A stretch of DNA of 64,000 bases. It comes from Stappia indica (GTDB lineage Bacteria > Pseudomonadota > Alphaproteobacteria > Rhizobiales > Stappiaceae). Location: assembly GCF_020177335.1 (NCBI RefSeq), contig NZ_JAIVMG010000001.1, forward strand, positions 868,001-932,000, in the 5' to 3' direction. Shown here in pieces: positions 1 through 10,156 of the stretch. The position numbers and the translations under genes are program-made. How positions within the stretch are numbered: the stretch's first letter is position 1; every line of letters starts with the position of its first letter. The notes below the pieces were generated by a model. That model did no database searches, was not told where the DNA came from, and saw only the letters and a program-made list of their open reading frames with translations.

Positions 1-305
1 ATGTAATCGTAAAGCGGGGCCGGCAGCCGGGTTTTCGGGGCCGGATGGGGGACTGGCGCCGGTTCCGGTGCGGGATCGGCGTCCAGTGCGAAGATCGCCG
101 CAAGCCGGGCCTCCCGGTCGCTGATCGCCACCGGCTCCAGGTCTTCCAGCATCTGACCGCCGGCGGCTTCCAGATCGCGCACGAAGGCGCGGCTGTCGGT
201 CGACAGATCGAGATGACAGCGCACCAGCACCCGGGCCGGCTCCGCCAGGCTGCCGGCGACATATCCCGCCAGCAACGCATCCACCTGTTGCCTGTCCTCT
301 TCCAT
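1..305 (-). CDS. ChrR-like anti-sigma factor, N-terminal part (runs off left edge)
   Basis: An open frame starts at the ATG complementary to 303-305 and is still open at base 1, so only about 101 residues are visible. It begins MEEDRQQVDALLAGYVAGSL and later reads LPAPLYDYI-like, matching the helical N-terminal part and the linker of ChrR/RsiW-type anti-ECF-sigma proteins, which bind a sigma factor in the cytoplasm and carry a C-terminal cupin domain. The usual H-x3-C-x2-C zinc site is not intact: a histidine is present (RCHLDLSTDSRAF), but the two cysteines that should follow are serine/threonine/aspartate. The cupin half and any partner sigma gene lie outside the window. The family call is moderate; it could be a degenerate cupin protein. 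Confidence 0.55.
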   Translation of the reverse strand, partial: MEEDRQQVDALLAGYVAGSLAEPARVLVRCHLDLSTDSRAFVRDLEAAGGQMLEDLEPVAISDREARLAAIFALDADPAPEPAPVPHPAPKTRLPAPLYDY

Positions 306-622
306 TGCCGTCACTGCTCTTGTTCCCGCGCTCTGGCCTCTACCGCGACCGGTGCCGACCGGACCGCTCCGGCTCGTCAGTGATACGCCGCGACGCTTCT
401 ACCGGATCATCGCAAAAAAGCCTGAGGGACAAAATAGGCAAGCAGGCTGGAATCATCATCCAATTTTTCGAAAAACTGCGCAGAAGATTTTCAATTCTGC
501 CCTGCAGACGCAAAGCGTTTCGGCTTGATGCGCATTGCCGCTCCCCCTAGGCTCGATCCTCAAATGCACAACGCCCGCGCGCACCGTGCCCCTTCCTTGT
601 TCCTATGAAAGCGACCTGACCC
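306..622. other. Intergenic region between divergent genes
   Basis: This stretch separates the leftward anti-sigma-like gene from the rightward cysteine synthase gene. It contains a short A/T-richer part around 410-500 that probably holds promoter elements for one or both genes. I see no convincing small gene, no strong hairpin and no clear -35/-10 pair that I would commit to. Confidence 0.4.
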
Positions 623-1663
623 ATGAGCATCAAGATGTCGGTAGTCGAGGCCATCGGCAACACGCCCCTCATCCGGCTGAACCGCGCTTCCGAGCTGACC
701 GGATGCGAGATCTACGGCAAGGCGGAGTTCATGAACCCGGGCCAGTCGGTCAAGGACCGGGCGGCGCTGTTCATCATCCGCGATGCCATCGAGCGGGGCA
801 CCTTGCGCCCGGGCGGCGTGATCGTCGAGGGCACGGCTGGCAACACCGGCATCGGCCTGGCGCTGGTCGGGAATGCGCTCGGCTTCCGCTCGGTGATCGT
901 CATTCCGGAAACCCAGAGCCAGGAAAAGAAGGACATGCTGCGGCTTGCCGGCGCGGAGCTGGTGGAAGTCCCGGCGGTGCCCTATCGCAATCCGAACAAC
1001 TACGTGAAGGTCTCCGGACGGCTGGCCGAGCAACTGGCCAAAACCGAGGAAAACGGTGCCATCTGGGCCAACCAGTTCGACAACACCGCCAACCGGCGCG
1101 CCCATATCGAGACCACCGGCCCGGAAATCTTCGACCAGACCGATGGCAAGGTCGACGGCTTCATCTGCGCGGTCGGCTCCGGCGGCACCCTGGCCGGGGT
1201 CGGCATGGCCCTGAAGGAGCGCAATCCGTCGATCAAGATCGGCATCGCCGACCCGATGGGCGCGGCCCTTTACAACTACTACGCCCACGGCGAGTTGAAG
1301 GCGGAAGGCTCGTCGATCTCCGAAGGCATCGGCCAGGGACGGATCACCGCCAATCTGGAAGACGCGCCGGTGGATCTTGCCTATCAGATCCCCGATGAGG
1401 AAGCGCTGCCGGTGGTGTTCGACCTTTTGGAGCACGAGGGCCTGTGCATGGGCGCCTCCACCGGCGTCAATGTCGCCGGCGCGATCCGCATGGCCCGGGA
1501 CCTCGGCCCCGGCCACACCATCGTGACGATCCTGTGCGACTACGGCACCCGCTATCAGTCCAAGCTGTTCAACCCGGAGTTCCTGCGCTCCAAAGCGCTG
1601 CCGGTGCCCGGCTGGCTGGAGCGGCGGAGCAACATCTCCGTTCCGTTCGAGAAGGTGGACTGA
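623..1663 (+). CDS. cysK: Cysteine synthase (O-acetylserine sulfhydrylase family)
   Basis: This 346-residue protein is a fold-type II PLP enzyme that would make cysteine from O-acetylserine and sulfide in the cytoplasm. The PLP lysine sits in GQSVKDRAAL near residue 39. The substrate loop reads EGTAGNTGIG near residue 72, where classical CysK has PTSGNTG, and the phosphate-binding loop is GSGGTLAG. The C-terminus ends shortly after the catalytic core, so there is no CBS regulatory domain. The variant TAGNTG loop and slightly greater length mark a CysK-like subgroup, so a related beta-replacement activity is possible. A second in-frame ATG lies four codons in. It stands alone and is followed by a 12-bp inverted repeat. 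Confidence 0.85.
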   Translation: MSIKMSVVEAIGNTPLIRLNRASELTGCEIYGKAEFMNPGQSVKDRAALFIIRDAIERGTLRPGGVIVEGTAGNTGIGLALVGNALGFRSVIVIPETQSQEKKDMLRLAGAELVEVPAVPYRNPNNYVKVSGRLAEQLAKTEENGAIWANQFDNTANRRAHIETTGPEIFDQTDGKVDGFICAVGSGGTLAGVGMALKERNPSIKIGIADPMGAALYNYYAHGELKAEGSSISEGIGQGRITANLEDAPVDLAYQIPDEEALPVVFDLLEHEGLCMGASTGVNVAGAIRMARDLGPGHTIVTILCDYGTRYQSKLFNPEFLRSKALPVPGWLERRSNISVPFEKVD

Positions 1664-1767
1664 CCGCCCTTTTCCGGCTGCGAGCCTTGGTGTCGGGCGG
1701 TTCGGCGCCCGCATCTTTGCTTCGGAAATTCGGCAACCTCAGCTATAACCCGGGTCAGATGAAACCT

Positions 1768-1796
1768 GTGCCTGTCGCTCCCGCAGCGGCAGGCAC
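1768..1796. repeat. 12-bp perfect inverted repeat downstream of cysK
   Basis: Arms GTGCCTGTCGCT and AGCGGCAGGCAC pair over 12 positions (one G-U) around a 5-base loop. No T-run follows on either strand, so it is not a textbook terminator. It may end or stabilise the cysK transcript or act as a protein-binding site. Confidence 0.45.
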
Positions 1797-1927
1797 GGAC
1801 CGGAAAGTCATTGTGATAGCAGCCATTTCGACAGCCACGGCGCATCCGCGCACCATGACCACGCCCCGCCTCCGAAAGGACGCAGGGCAGGCGTTTTGCC
1901 TCTCCCGCCGCAGCCGGAGCCAGGCCC

Positions 1928-3406
1928 ATGCCGACTGATCCCGGTATCGATCTGGTGGCACGCGACGTTGGCTTCGTCGAGACGCTGATCGCCAACCTGC
2001 CGATCATCGCCGCCCTCACCCTGGCGCTCTATACGCTCGCCGCCGTCTGCGCGGTCCGCGAGGTGCTGTATTCGCGCACCTCGCAAGGCTCGATCGCCTG
2101 GCTGTTGTCGCTGTTGTTCCTGCCCTTCCCCACCGGGTTTCTCTATCTGGTGTTCGGCTGGAAGCGGTTCGAGGAATATGCCGAGATCCACGCCTATGCC
2201 GGCCGCGAGACCCGCGCCGCCCGGGCGCGGGACATGCATCTCGCCGACATGACCACCAGCACGAGTTGGCCGGTGCTGACCCGGATCGCCCAGATCCCGT
2301 TCCTTGCCGGCAACACCGCCGATCTGCTGATCGACGGCCCGGACACCTTCGCCTCGATACTGGAGGGGATCGCCGCCGCGCGGCGCGAGGTGCTGGTACA
2401 GTTCTTCATCATCCGCGACGACGAGCTTGGCAACCAGCTTGCCGACTGCCTGATCGAACGGGCCAGCGCCGGCGTGCCGATCCGCCTGCTTTACGACGAT
2501 GTGGGCAGCAAGAGCCTGTCCCGGCGCTACATCCGCCGGCTGGTCGAGGCCGGGGTCAAGGTCTCCGCCTTCAACGAGCGGCACAAGCTGCTGCGGCTGA
2601 CCGGTCCGATGCGGCTCAACTACCGCAATCACCGCAAGATCGTCGTCGTCGACGGCATAACGGCCTGGGTCGGCGGCCACAACGTCGGCGATGAATATGT
2701 CGGCCGCTCGCCCGCTTTCGGTCACTGGCGCGACACCCATGTCAAGGTCAGCGGCCCGGCGGCGATCGGCTGCGCGCTGGCGTTCTGCGAAGACTGGCAC
2801 TGGGCAACCGGCGCGCCGATGACCCCGTACCTGCCCGACCCGGTGCCGCAGCCGGGCGATGAGCCGGTGCTGGTCATGCCGACCGGACCGGCGGACACGT
2901 TCGAGGATTGCGCCATCGCCTTTTCCGAGGTGATCGCCCGGGCGCGCAAGCGGCTGTGGATCGTCAGCCCCTATTTCGTGCCGGAGGAGAGCATGCAGAC
3001 CGCACTGCTGGCGGCGGCGATGCGCGGGGTGGATATCCGTATCCTGTTGCCGGAGAAGGCCGACCACCGGCTGGTGTGGCTGGCGAGCTACGCCCATGCC
3101 GATGACATGGTCGCGCAAGGCATCAAGGTCTACCGCTACAAGGCCGGCTTCCTGCACCAGAAGGTCATTCTCGTCGATGACGAGATCGCCGGCATCGGCA
3201 CGGTGAATTTCGACGCCCGCTCCTTCCGCATCAACTTCGAGGTCACCCTGTGGTTCACCCATCAACGGATGATCGAAGCCGTGGACGCCATGCTGGCACG
3301 CGACTTTGCCGAAGCGCGGGCAACCACGAGCTCGGACCTGTCGTCACGTTCCTACGCCTTCCGCCTTGTCGCTCAGGCGGCGCGGCTGTTCTCGCCAATC
3401 CTGTGA
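1928..3406 (+). CDS. cls: Cardiolipin synthase (phospholipase D superfamily)
   Basis: This 492-residue inner-membrane enzyme would condense two phosphatidylglycerols to cardiolipin and glycerol. Two hydrophobic segments lie at about residues 22-45 and 56-78, followed by the tandem phospholipase D folds. The first HKD motif is HRKIVVVDG near residue 235 and the second is HQKVILVDD near residue 410, each followed by the G-x-N/G stretch typical of the family (GGHNVGDEY; GTVNFDARS). Length and architecture match bacterial ClsA. Neighbouring genes are not obviously related, and a 264-base gap precedes it. Confidence 0.93.
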   Translation: MPTDPGIDLVARDVGFVETLIANLPIIAALTLALYTLAAVCAVREVLYSRTSQGSIAWLLSLLFLPFPTGFLYLVFGWKRFEEYAEIHAYAGRETRAARARDMHLADMTTSTSWPVLTRIAQIPFLAGNTADLLIDGPDTFASILEGIAAARREVLVQFFIIRDDELGNQLADCLIERASAGVPIRLLYDDVGSKSLSRRYIRRLVEAGVKVSAFNERHKLLRLTGPMRLNYRNHRKIVVVDGITAWVGGHNVGDEYVGRSPAFGHWRDTHVKVSGPAAIGCALAFCEDWHWATGAPMTPYLPDPVPQPGDEPVLVMPTGPADTFEDCAIAFSEVIARARKRLWIVSPYFVPEESMQTALLAAAMRGVDIRILLPEKADHRLVWLASYAHADDMVAQGIKVYRYKAGFLHQKVILVDDEIAGIGTVNFDARSFRINFEVTLWFTHQRMIEAVDAMLARDFAEARATTSSDLSSRSYAFRLVAQAARLFSPIL

Positions 3407-3489
3407 GCGGGGACGCGCGCCACGGTTGATTGCCCGCAATGATCGGCTAGGCTTGCCGGCGCTATCAGGAATCGTATGCGAGGATGCCC

Positions 3490-4203
3490 ATGACCGATCT
3501 GCTGTTTCGCGAAGATGCCTACCTGCGCAGTTGCGAGGCGGCGGTCATCGGCGTCAACGACCGGGGCGGGCTGCTGCTCGACCGCACGGTGTTCTATGCC
3601 ACCGGCGGCGGTCAGCCGGGCGACAGCGGCCATCTGGAGCTGGAGGACGGGACGCAGATCCCCCTCGCGACCACCGTTTATGACGCGGAGCGGCAGATCG
3701 TCCATGTGCCGGCGGAAGGGGCAAGCCTGCCCGCGCCCGGCACCCGGGTGACCGCCCATCTGGACTGGGCCCGCCGCTACCGGCTGATGCGGGTGCACAC
3801 CGCGCTTCATCTCCTGTCCGTCGTCCTGCCCTTCCCCGTCACCGGCGGCCAGATTTCCGAGGGCGAAGGACGGCTCGATTTCGACATTCCCGAAGCGACC
3901 CTCGACAAGGAGGAGATCGCGGCGAAGGTCAACGAGATCGCCGCCGGCGACCATGCGGTCACCAGCGAATGGATCACCGATGAAGAGCTCCTTGCCAAGC
4001 CGGATCTGGTCAAGACCATGAGCGTCAAGCCGCCGATGGGCAGCGGCAGGGTGCGGCTGGTGCGGATCGGCACCGATATCGACCTTCAGCCCTGCGGCGG
4101 CACCCATGTCAGCCGCACCTCGGAAATCGGCCCGCTTGAGGTTACCAAGATCGAAAAGAAGGGCCGGCAGAACCGCCGTGTGCGCATCCGCCTGGCCGAT
4201 TGA
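3490..4203 (+). CDS. alaX: AlaX-type alanyl-tRNA editing protein
   Basis: This 237-residue free-standing editing domain is related to the trans-editing part of AlaRS and would hydrolyse mischarged Ser- (or Gly-) tRNA(Ala) in the cytoplasm. The zinc-binding residues are visible: H103 and H107 in HTALH, and C202 and H206 in CGGTH. An N-terminal glycine-rich TGGGQPGD motif near residue 39 is also typical. I chose the ATG at 3490 because an AGGA ribosome site ends five bases upstream; the in-frame ATG at 3484 overlaps that site. Length fits AlaX-M proteins, which lack the AlaRS C-terminal domain. Confidence 0.9.
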   Translation: MTDLLFREDAYLRSCEAAVIGVNDRGGLLLDRTVFYATGGGQPGDSGHLELEDGTQIPLATTVYDAERQIVHVPAEGASLPAPGTRVTAHLDWARRYRLMRVHTALHLLSVVLPFPVTGGQISEGEGRLDFDIPEATLDKEEIAAKVNEIAAGDHAVTSEWITDEELLAKPDLVKTMSVKPPMGSGRVRLVRIGTDIDLQPCGGTHVSRTSEIGPLEVTKIEKKGRQNRRVRIRLAD

Positions 4204-4262
4204 CCCTTTGCCCCCTGGGGCACGCTCCGTTTCGTTCCTTCCCTCTCTTGCGAGTTCAGATC

Positions 4263-5105
4263 ATGGCCACTTCCCCGCTCGTTTCCACCGAATGGCTTGC
4301 CGCCCGGCTGTCCTCCCCCGATGTTGTCGTCGTCAACGCCTGGCTGCCGCCCGTGGGCCAGCCTGATGCGCAGCCGGAATACGCGCAGGAGCATATTCCC
4401 GGCGCGATCTTCTTCGACGTCAACGCGCTCAGCGACCAGGCCAGCGACCTGCCGCACATGCTGCCGCCGGCGCATGTGTTCTCCTCGATGATGCGCAAGC
4501 TGGGCATCGGCGACGGCCAGACCATCGTCGTCTATGACGGCATGGGGCTCTATTCCGCCGCGCGGGTGTGGTGGACCTTCCGGGCGATGGGCGTGGAGCG
4601 GGTGCATGTGCTCAATGGCGGCCTGCCGAAGTGGAAGGCCGAGGGGCACCCGCTGGAGGATCTGCCGCCGGTGCCGCGCGGCGAGCGCCATTTCTCCGCC
4701 CGTCTCGACAATTCGCTGGTCGCCGATCTGGAAAAGGTGCGCCGCGCGCTGGCAAGCGGCGCCCAGGTGCTCGACGCGCGCTCGCGCAGCCGCTTCTCTG
4801 GCGCGGAAGCAGAGCCGCGCGCCGGCCTCAAGTCCGGCCACATGCCCGGCGCCCGCAACCTGCCCTTCACCGAGTTGCTGGAGGGCGGCTGCCTGCGCCC
4901 GGCGGTCGAACTGTCGGCCGCCTTCGATGCGGCCGGCATCGACCGGGGCAAGCCGGTGATCACCACCTGCGGCTCCGGCGTCACCGCCGCGATCCTGTCG
5001 CTGGCGCTGGCGGAGGCCGGGCAGACCAAGGCACCGGTTTATGACGGCTCCTGGAGCGAGTGGGGGGCGCATCCGGACACCGAGGTCGCCCAGGGCGACG
5101 CCTGA
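4263..5105 (+). CDS. sseA: 3-mercaptopyruvate sulfurtransferase
   Basis: This 280-residue tandem-rhodanese protein would move sulfur from 3-mercaptopyruvate to thiophilic acceptors. The N-terminal inactive rhodanese domain covers about residues 8-130 and the C-terminal catalytic domain about 155-275. The active-site loop is C236-G-S-G-V-T-A, the mercaptopyruvate form (CGSGVT) rather than the thiosulfate form (CRKGVT). The frame extends 21 codons upstream, but the start at 4263 places the MATSPLVSTEWL sequence at the expected family N-terminus. It lies 59 bases after alaX and may share its transcript. Confidence 0.92.
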   Translation: MATSPLVSTEWLAARLSSPDVVVVNAWLPPVGQPDAQPEYAQEHIPGAIFFDVNALSDQASDLPHMLPPAHVFSSMMRKLGIGDGQTIVVYDGMGLYSAARVWWTFRAMGVERVHVLNGGLPKWKAEGHPLEDLPPVPRGERHFSARLDNSLVADLEKVRRALASGAQVLDARSRSRFSGAEAEPRAGLKSGHMPGARNLPFTELLEGGCLRPAVELSAAFDAAGIDRGKPVITTCGSGVTAAILSLALAEAGQTKAPVYDGSWSEWGAHPDTEVAQGDA

Positions 5106-5253
5106 CGTCGATTGTGGAACGAGCGCACGTCGCAATTTCTACACAACGCGGGGGGCGGCTCTTCTAGCCTCTCCCCAAGCCCGACAACGAGCCCGCGACA
5201 GGCTCGGCCAGACCTGAGGCGCAAAGACCCCGGGCGCAGGAGGAAACGGTTTC

Positions 5254-6924
<1,671 letters not shown>

Positions 6925-6994
6925 CGCCAACACGCCCCCGAGGACCTCGGCAACAGGTTCGTCATCAACTCATTGCGGCGAATTCGTCTCTGAT

Positions 6995-7290
6995 GCGGGG
7001 ATCGGGGAGCCGATGGGCCTGCGTTTTCAAGGGGCTGGACCCGAGAGATCCTGGCTCCCCGATCCCGGATCTTCGCTTCGCTTCGTCCGGGAGGACGCGG
7101 AGTGTACGGCGATGGCCGGTGCAGAGAGCCCTTGCCCCATTTCTCGGCGTCCTCCCGGGCAAGCCTCAAGCGCGACCCGGGACCGGCGAGGCACAGCCTG
7201 TCGGTTCTGATGATGCTGGAAGCGCTCCGCTCTCGGCTCCCCGGTCCCGGCTCGGGGGCCGGGACGACGCGGGAGGCACGGCTTTCCTGA
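6995..7290. repeat. Dispersed palindromic element, two units (copy 1)
   Basis: The gap 6925-7481 holds two units of a palindromic intergenic element. Unit A (about 6995-7105) shares GGATCGGGGAGCC, GCGTTTTCAA and TCCGGGAGGACGCGG with the copies at 41.6 and 44.3 kb but lacks their left arm. Unit B (about 7146-7290) reads as the reverse complement of the copy at 14.2 kb, including TCCCGGGCAAG and the CGGCTCGGGGGCCGGGACG stretch. Both units can fold into long stems. I see no coding potential; the rest of the gap (7300-7481) should hold the corrinoid gene promoter. Confidence 0.6.
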
Positions 7291-7481
7291 ATCGGCAATC
7301 TGAACGGTCGGCACCCGCCGACCGTTTTCCGTTTTGCGGCCACGAGGGGACCCGGGTCGCTCCTGCGCGGCCATCTGTCGCTCCCGCGACCGCGCATGTC
7401 GCATTGGAGACACCGGCGCGGTCCGGCTGACCGCACAGTATTCGGGTAAGACCTCGCCCCTCGTGCTTGTGGAGCCCGTTG

Positions 7482-8189
7482 ATGTCGGAAGAAGACGATC
7501 TCGATCTTGCGTCGCTTTCGGACGAAGAACTTGTCGAGCAGATGCATGACGACCTTTACGACGGTCTCAAGGACGAGATCTGCGACGGGGTCAACATCCT
7601 GCTGGAACGCGGCTGGACCCCTTACAAGGTGCTGACCGAGGCCCTGGTGGAGGGCATGCGGATCGTCGGCGTCGACTTCCGCGATGGGATCCTGTTCGTT
7701 CCCGAAGTGCTGATGTCGGCCAATGCGATGAAGGCCGGCATGGGCATCCTGCGGCCGCTCCTGGCGGAAACCGGCGCCCCGAAGATGGGCAAGATGGTGA
7801 TCGGTACGGTCAAGGGCGACATCCACGACATCGGCAAGAACCTGGTGTCGATGATGATGGAAGGCGCCGGCTTCGAGGTGATCGACATCGGCATCAACAA
7901 CCCGGTCGAGAACTACCTGGCGGCGCTGGAAGAGCACAAACCGGACATTCTCGGCATGTCGGCTCTCCTGACGACGACCATGCCCTATATGAAGGTGGTG
8001 ATCGACGCGATGGTCGAGAAGGGCATTCGCGACGACTACATCGTCATGGTCGGCGGCGCGCCGCTGAACGAGGAGTTCGGCCAGGCGGTCGGCGCCGATG
8101 CCTACGGCCGCGACGCGGCGGTGACGGTGGAGATGGCCAAGGACCTGATCGCGCGCAAGCACAACCAACTCGCGGCGCGCACAGGGTAG
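7482..8189 (+). CDS. Methyltransferase corrinoid (cobalamin-binding) protein
   Basis: This 235-residue cytoplasmic protein is the methyl carrier of MtaC/MtbC/MttC-type systems. Residues about 20-100 are the four-helix cap and about 105-230 the Rossmann-like B12 domain. The lower cobalt ligand is H115 in GDIHDIGK, followed by the GFEVIDIG and GMSALLTTTM motifs. The first 33 residues contain 14 acidic residues (MSEEDDLDLASLSDEELVEQ onward), which is unusual and may be a docking surface. I start at 7482, where a TGGAG site lies nine bases upstream; the GTG at 7467 is part of that site. Cognate partners in the cluster would be the MttB homologue, the methyl-THF methyltransferase and the ferredoxin/ASKHA activator. 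Confidence 0.93.
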   Translation: MSEEDDLDLASLSDEELVEQMHDDLYDGLKDEICDGVNILLERGWTPYKVLTEALVEGMRIVGVDFRDGILFVPEVLMSANAMKAGMGILRPLLAETGAPKMGKMVIGTVKGDIHDIGKNLVSMMMEGAGFEVIDIGINNPVENYLAALEEHKPDILGMSALLTTTMPYMKVVIDAMVEKGIRDDYIVMVGGAPLNEEFGQAVGADAYGRDAAVTVEMAKDLIARKHNQLAARTG

Positions 8190-8222
8190 GCATCCCAGGG
8201 CAAGCATCACGGGGTAAGCACA

Positions 8223-8879
8223 ATGCCTGTCACGGCAACCCATGCGGCGGACATCCGGGGCACCGGACGGCCTCCGCATGTGGGTGTGCCCGCTCGCCCG
8301 GAAAAAGTGCTGGTGATCGCCTGCGGCGCGCTTGCCAATGAAGTTCTGGCCATCACCCGCCAGCACGGCCTCAGCCATGTGGCACTGCAATGCCTGCCGG
8401 CGCAACTGCACAACCGGCCGGAGAAGATCCCCGAGGCGGTCCGCCGGGCGATCCATGTCGCCCGCGCCCAATATGCGCGCATTCTCATCGGCTATGGCGA
8501 CTGCGGCACCGGCGGCCTGCTCGACACCGTGCTGGCCGAGGAAGGGGTGGAGCGGATCGAGGGCGCCCATTGCTACGCCTTCTTCACCGGCATTGATGAT
8601 TTCGAGGCGGAGATGGACCGGGAGCCGGGCACCTTCTATCTCACCGATTTTCTTGCCCGGCATTTCGATACGCTGGTCATCCGCCCGCTTGGCCTCGACA
8701 CCCGGCCGGAGCTGCGCGACGCCTATTTCGGCAATTACACCCGGCTGATGTATCTGGAACAAAACGGCGATGCCGTGCTGCGGGAGAAGGCGCAGGCAGC
8801 GGCCAAACGGCTCGGGCTTTCCTACGCCCACCGGGTCACCGGCTATGGGCTGCTGGAAGAGATGCTGCGCGGCGCCTGA
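8223..8879 (+). CDS. DUF1638 family protein of the corrinoid cluster
   Basis: This 218-residue protein starts 33 bases after the corrinoid gene and should be co-transcribed. It matches the DUF1638 family, known to me mainly as a neighbour of MttB/corrinoid genes; no reaction is established. Conserved-looking patches are [12 protein letters not shown] near residue 30, [10 protein letters not shown] near residue 90, [10 protein letters not shown] near residue 115 and [11 protein letters not shown] near residue 165. The paired Cys/His and Asp residues suggest a metal or cofactor site, and a role in corrinoid loading or maturation is possible. There is no signal peptide or membrane segment. Confidence 0.82.
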   Translation: MPVTATHAADIRGTGRPPHVGVPARPEKVLVIACGALANEVLAITRQHGLSHVALQCLPAQLHNRPEKIPEAVRRAIHVARAQYARILIGYGDCGTGGLLDTVLAEEGVERIEGAHCYAFFTGIDDFEAEMDREPGTFYLTDFLARHFDTLVIRPLGLDTRPELRDAYFGNYTRLMYLEQNGDAVLREKAQAAAKRLGLSYAHRVTGYGLLEEMLRGA

Positions 8880-8959
8880 CCCCTTCGCGTGCGCCAAACG
8901 GTTGCATTTATCGGGAATACGGGTATGAAACCGGTCTTTCGCCTGGCAGGATCGGCCAC

Positions 8960-9613
8960 ATGGAAAATCACTTCGAAAGCCCGTTCAAGGGTAGGCTCCT
9001 GAGCGAGCAGGTCACCAACCCGAACATCCTCGTTGGCCGCTACAGCTACTATTCCGGCTACTACCATGGCCATTCGTTCGACGATTGCGCCCGCTACCTG
9101 CTCCCCGACCGGAACGACGTGGACCGGCTGATCATCGGCAGTTTCTGCTCCATCGGCACCGGCGCCACCTTCATGATGGCCGGCAACCAGGGCCACCGGA
9201 ACGACTGGATCTCCACCTTCCCGTTCTTCTACATGTCCGAGGAACCGGCCTTCGCGGGCGCCGAAAACGGCTACCAGCCGGCCGGCGACACGGTGGTCGG
9301 CAACGATGTGTGGATCGGCTCCGAAGCGATGATCATGCCGGGCATCCGCATCGGCGACGGGGCGATGATCGGCACGCGCGCGGTGGTGACCCGCGATGTC
9401 GCACCCTACAGCATCGTCGGTGGCAATCCGGCCCGGGAAATCCGCAAGCGCTTTGCCGATGCCGAGATCGCCCTGCTGCTGGAAATGACCTGGTGGGATT
9501 GGCCGCTGGAGCGCATCGAGCATGAAATGCCGGCGCTGTGCTCCGGCGATGTCGCCGGCGTCCATGCACGCTGGAAGGCCGCTCAGGCCGCCGCGGGCGC
9601 TGCCGCCGACTGA
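8960..9613 (+). CDS. catB: Type B chloramphenicol O-acetyltransferase (CatB, hexapeptide fold)
   Basis: This 217-residue left-handed beta-helix xenobiotic acetyltransferase would move acetyl from acetyl-CoA to chloramphenicol or a similar hydroxyl acceptor. The N-terminus [12 protein letters not shown] and the segment [20 protein letters not shown] are hallmarks of the CatB branch. Hexapeptide repeats run about residues 55-165 ([30 protein letters not shown]), and the catalytic histidine is likely in MAGNQGHR near residue 78. It lies 80 bases after the DUF1638 gene, inside the corrinoid cluster, with similar base composition and no mobile-element signature. It may act on an endogenous substrate; resistance is unproven. 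Confidence 0.88.
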   Translation: MENHFESPFKGRLLSEQVTNPNILVGRYSYYSGYYHGHSFDDCARYLLPDRNDVDRLIIGSFCSIGTGATFMMAGNQGHRNDWISTFPFFYMSEEPAFAGAENGYQPAGDTVVGNDVWIGSEAMIMPGIRIGDGAMIGTRAVVTRDVAPYSIVGGNPAREIRKRFADAEIALLLEMTWWDWPLERIEHEMPALCSGDVAGVHARWKAAQAAAGAAAD

Positions 9614-9853
9614 GGCAGCCCGCAGCCACTCCGCTCCCACGCGCCTTGCCGCCTTCCGATTGCCTGTACTCAAGTCTTCGCGAGCGAACACCAAGGGCGA
9701 GACGGCGTACGCTCGCGCCTATACAGTCGTGCCAAGAATACCCGTCCGCTCTTCTGTCGCTTTCAGGATTGCCGGTGTCGTCTGTGCACCGATGAGACCG
9801 ACGCCCCAAGGCATCATGAAACCAACAGGGGACGGCGGACGGGAGCCGATCGG

Positions 9854-10156
9854 ATGGCGCAGAAAACCATCGTCTATTGGCGGGACATCCCCGCCCAGGT
9901 GCTGATCAGGGCCGGACGGCGCACCGCCCGACGGGAACTGCCGCTCCGTTTCATCGAGGCCATCGACCGCTGTGCCATGCGGGTGGGCGCGCGCGACAGC
10001 GACGCCTATCTGGAGCAATGGCGCCGGGGCGAGGCGGAACCGGTTGGCGACGACCTGGAACAGGAAGCCGAGACCGCGCTCGCCGCTCTCGACAGCCAAT
10101 ACCCGCCGGAGCGGCTGAAAACGCTCATCGGCTCGGAAGGATACGAGCATGACTGA
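9854..10156 (+). CDS. Small 'virulence factor' family protein (PF13769-like)
   Basis: This 100-residue basic protein resembles the family annotated as conserved virulence factor/scaffold (PF13769), typified by IVYWRDIPAQV and a central RRELPLRFIEAIDRCAMRVG. It has one cysteine, no signal peptide and no membrane segment. Its stop codon lies inside the next gene: they overlap by 8 bases, which implies translational coupling with the MetF-like reductase. That coupling and its position in the corrinoid cluster argue for a role as a small partner subunit rather than in virulence. A 240-base non-coding gap after catB precedes it and may carry a promoter; I saw no distinct hairpin there. Confidence 0.72.
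   Translation: MAQKTIVYWRDIPAQVLIRAGRRTARRELPLRFIEAIDRCAMRVGARDSDAYLEQWRRGEAEPVGDDLEQEAETALAALDSQYPPERLKTLIGSEGYEHD

Noticed and set aside
8960-9613. CatB gene as part of a mobile resistance element
   Set aside because: No integron, insertion sequence, transposase, attachment repeats or shift in base composition is visible around it.
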